Source of the DNA: Meiothermus ruber DSM 1279
GTDB lineage: Bacteria; Deinococcota; Deinococci; Deinococcales; Thermaceae
Direction: 5' to 3'
DNA length: 64,000 bases
Assembly: GCF_000024425.1 (NCBI RefSeq)
Contig: NC_013946.1
Location: forward strand, 1,178,001-1,242,000
Below are positions 63,963-64,000 of this stretch, piece by piece. The first letter of the stretch is position 1. The number at the start of each line of letters is the position of its first letter. The translations under genes and the position numbers were made by a program. Under the pieces are notes generated by a model. It was not told where the DNA came from and made no database searches. It saw only the letters and a program-made list of their open reading frames with translations.

Positions 63963-64000
63963 GCACCCTTGCGGCGTTGCGAGGATCGGCTACTTCCGAA

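Overview
The window is a dense stretch of bacterial chromosome, about 60-65% GC by eye, from the order Thermales of the Deinococcus-Thermus phylum; Meiothermus fits best. The reasons are the Thermus-type proteins (a TTHA0252-like beta-CASP nuclease, BshA, a DdrA-like Rad52-family protein), the very frequent palindrome CTCGAG, and the many genes whose -10 box lies only 5-9 bases before the start codon, so that their mRNAs should be leaderless. No prophage, intact insertion sequence or CRISPR array is visible. It reads as core chromosome with a few accessory islets.

Layout. 1-3014: envelope and thiol genes on the minus strand (mreD partial, mreC, mscL, bshA). 3112-5358: hisC-hisB-hisH. 5470-8769: PfkB kinase, rsmA, a metallophosphoesterase and a DdrA-like gene. 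8831-10050: rplJ-rplL behind an L10-type leader and ended by a clear terminator. 10056-12857: CrtC/AttH-like lipoprotein, TatD, CDF transporter. 17158 down to 12981: a stable-RNA and translation operon in the order tRNA-Thr, tRNA-Tyr, tRNA-Gly, tRNA-Thr, tuf, rpmG, secE, nusG, rplK, rplA, the same order as the E. coli thrU-tufB region, but with rplJL moved away and inverted. 17217-25229: beta-CASP nuclease, unknown exported protein, pepA, Fur-type regulator, a DivIC/FtsL-like protein, a small acidic protein, a candidate structured RNA, a pyrophosphatase-like protein, and thrS behind a hairpin attenuator. 25375-25861: a gene-poor gap holding a 13-codon ORF with its own operator-like palindrome. 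25862-29357: two MFS transporters and an unknown protein. 29465-33590: polyphosphate genes sixA, ppx and ppk. 33595-37309: iron(III) ABC transporter. 37413-46927: glycosyltransferase, surE, ychF, a decayed VapBC-like pair, and several peptidases. 46963-49214: a five-gene operon with LiaX/YvlB-like features. 49211-54177: enoyl-CoA hydratase, infC, uvrD/pcrA and two small unknowns. 54212-54560: a non-coding element with an IS200/IS605-type end. 54561-58461: envelope glycan/glycolipid operon. 58649-63884: acnA, a cysteine-less HMA protein, a WYL regulator, a YbjN protein and a tyrosine-rich repeat protein. The window ends in a near-consensus promoter pointing out of it.

How the genes work together. 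The tRNA-tuf-secE-nusG-rplKA operon, rplJL, infC and thrS supply translation; two of these have visible RNA-level control (L10 leader, thrS attenuator) and infC seems to start at the rare codon AUA. ppk and ppx-sixA, divergent across a short gap, make and break polyphosphate. fbpA-fbpB-fbpC import ferric iron. The 54561-58461 operon probably builds or trims surface glycolipid. The best candidate for an undescribed system is the 46963-49214 operon: three of its five proteins carry the same short helical motif, one is a DUF2089-type zinc/HTH protein, and the promoter lies inside two overlapping inverted repeats. Other candidates are the 13-residue peptide gene, the candidate RNA at 22590-22826, and the repeat protein at 63612-63884.
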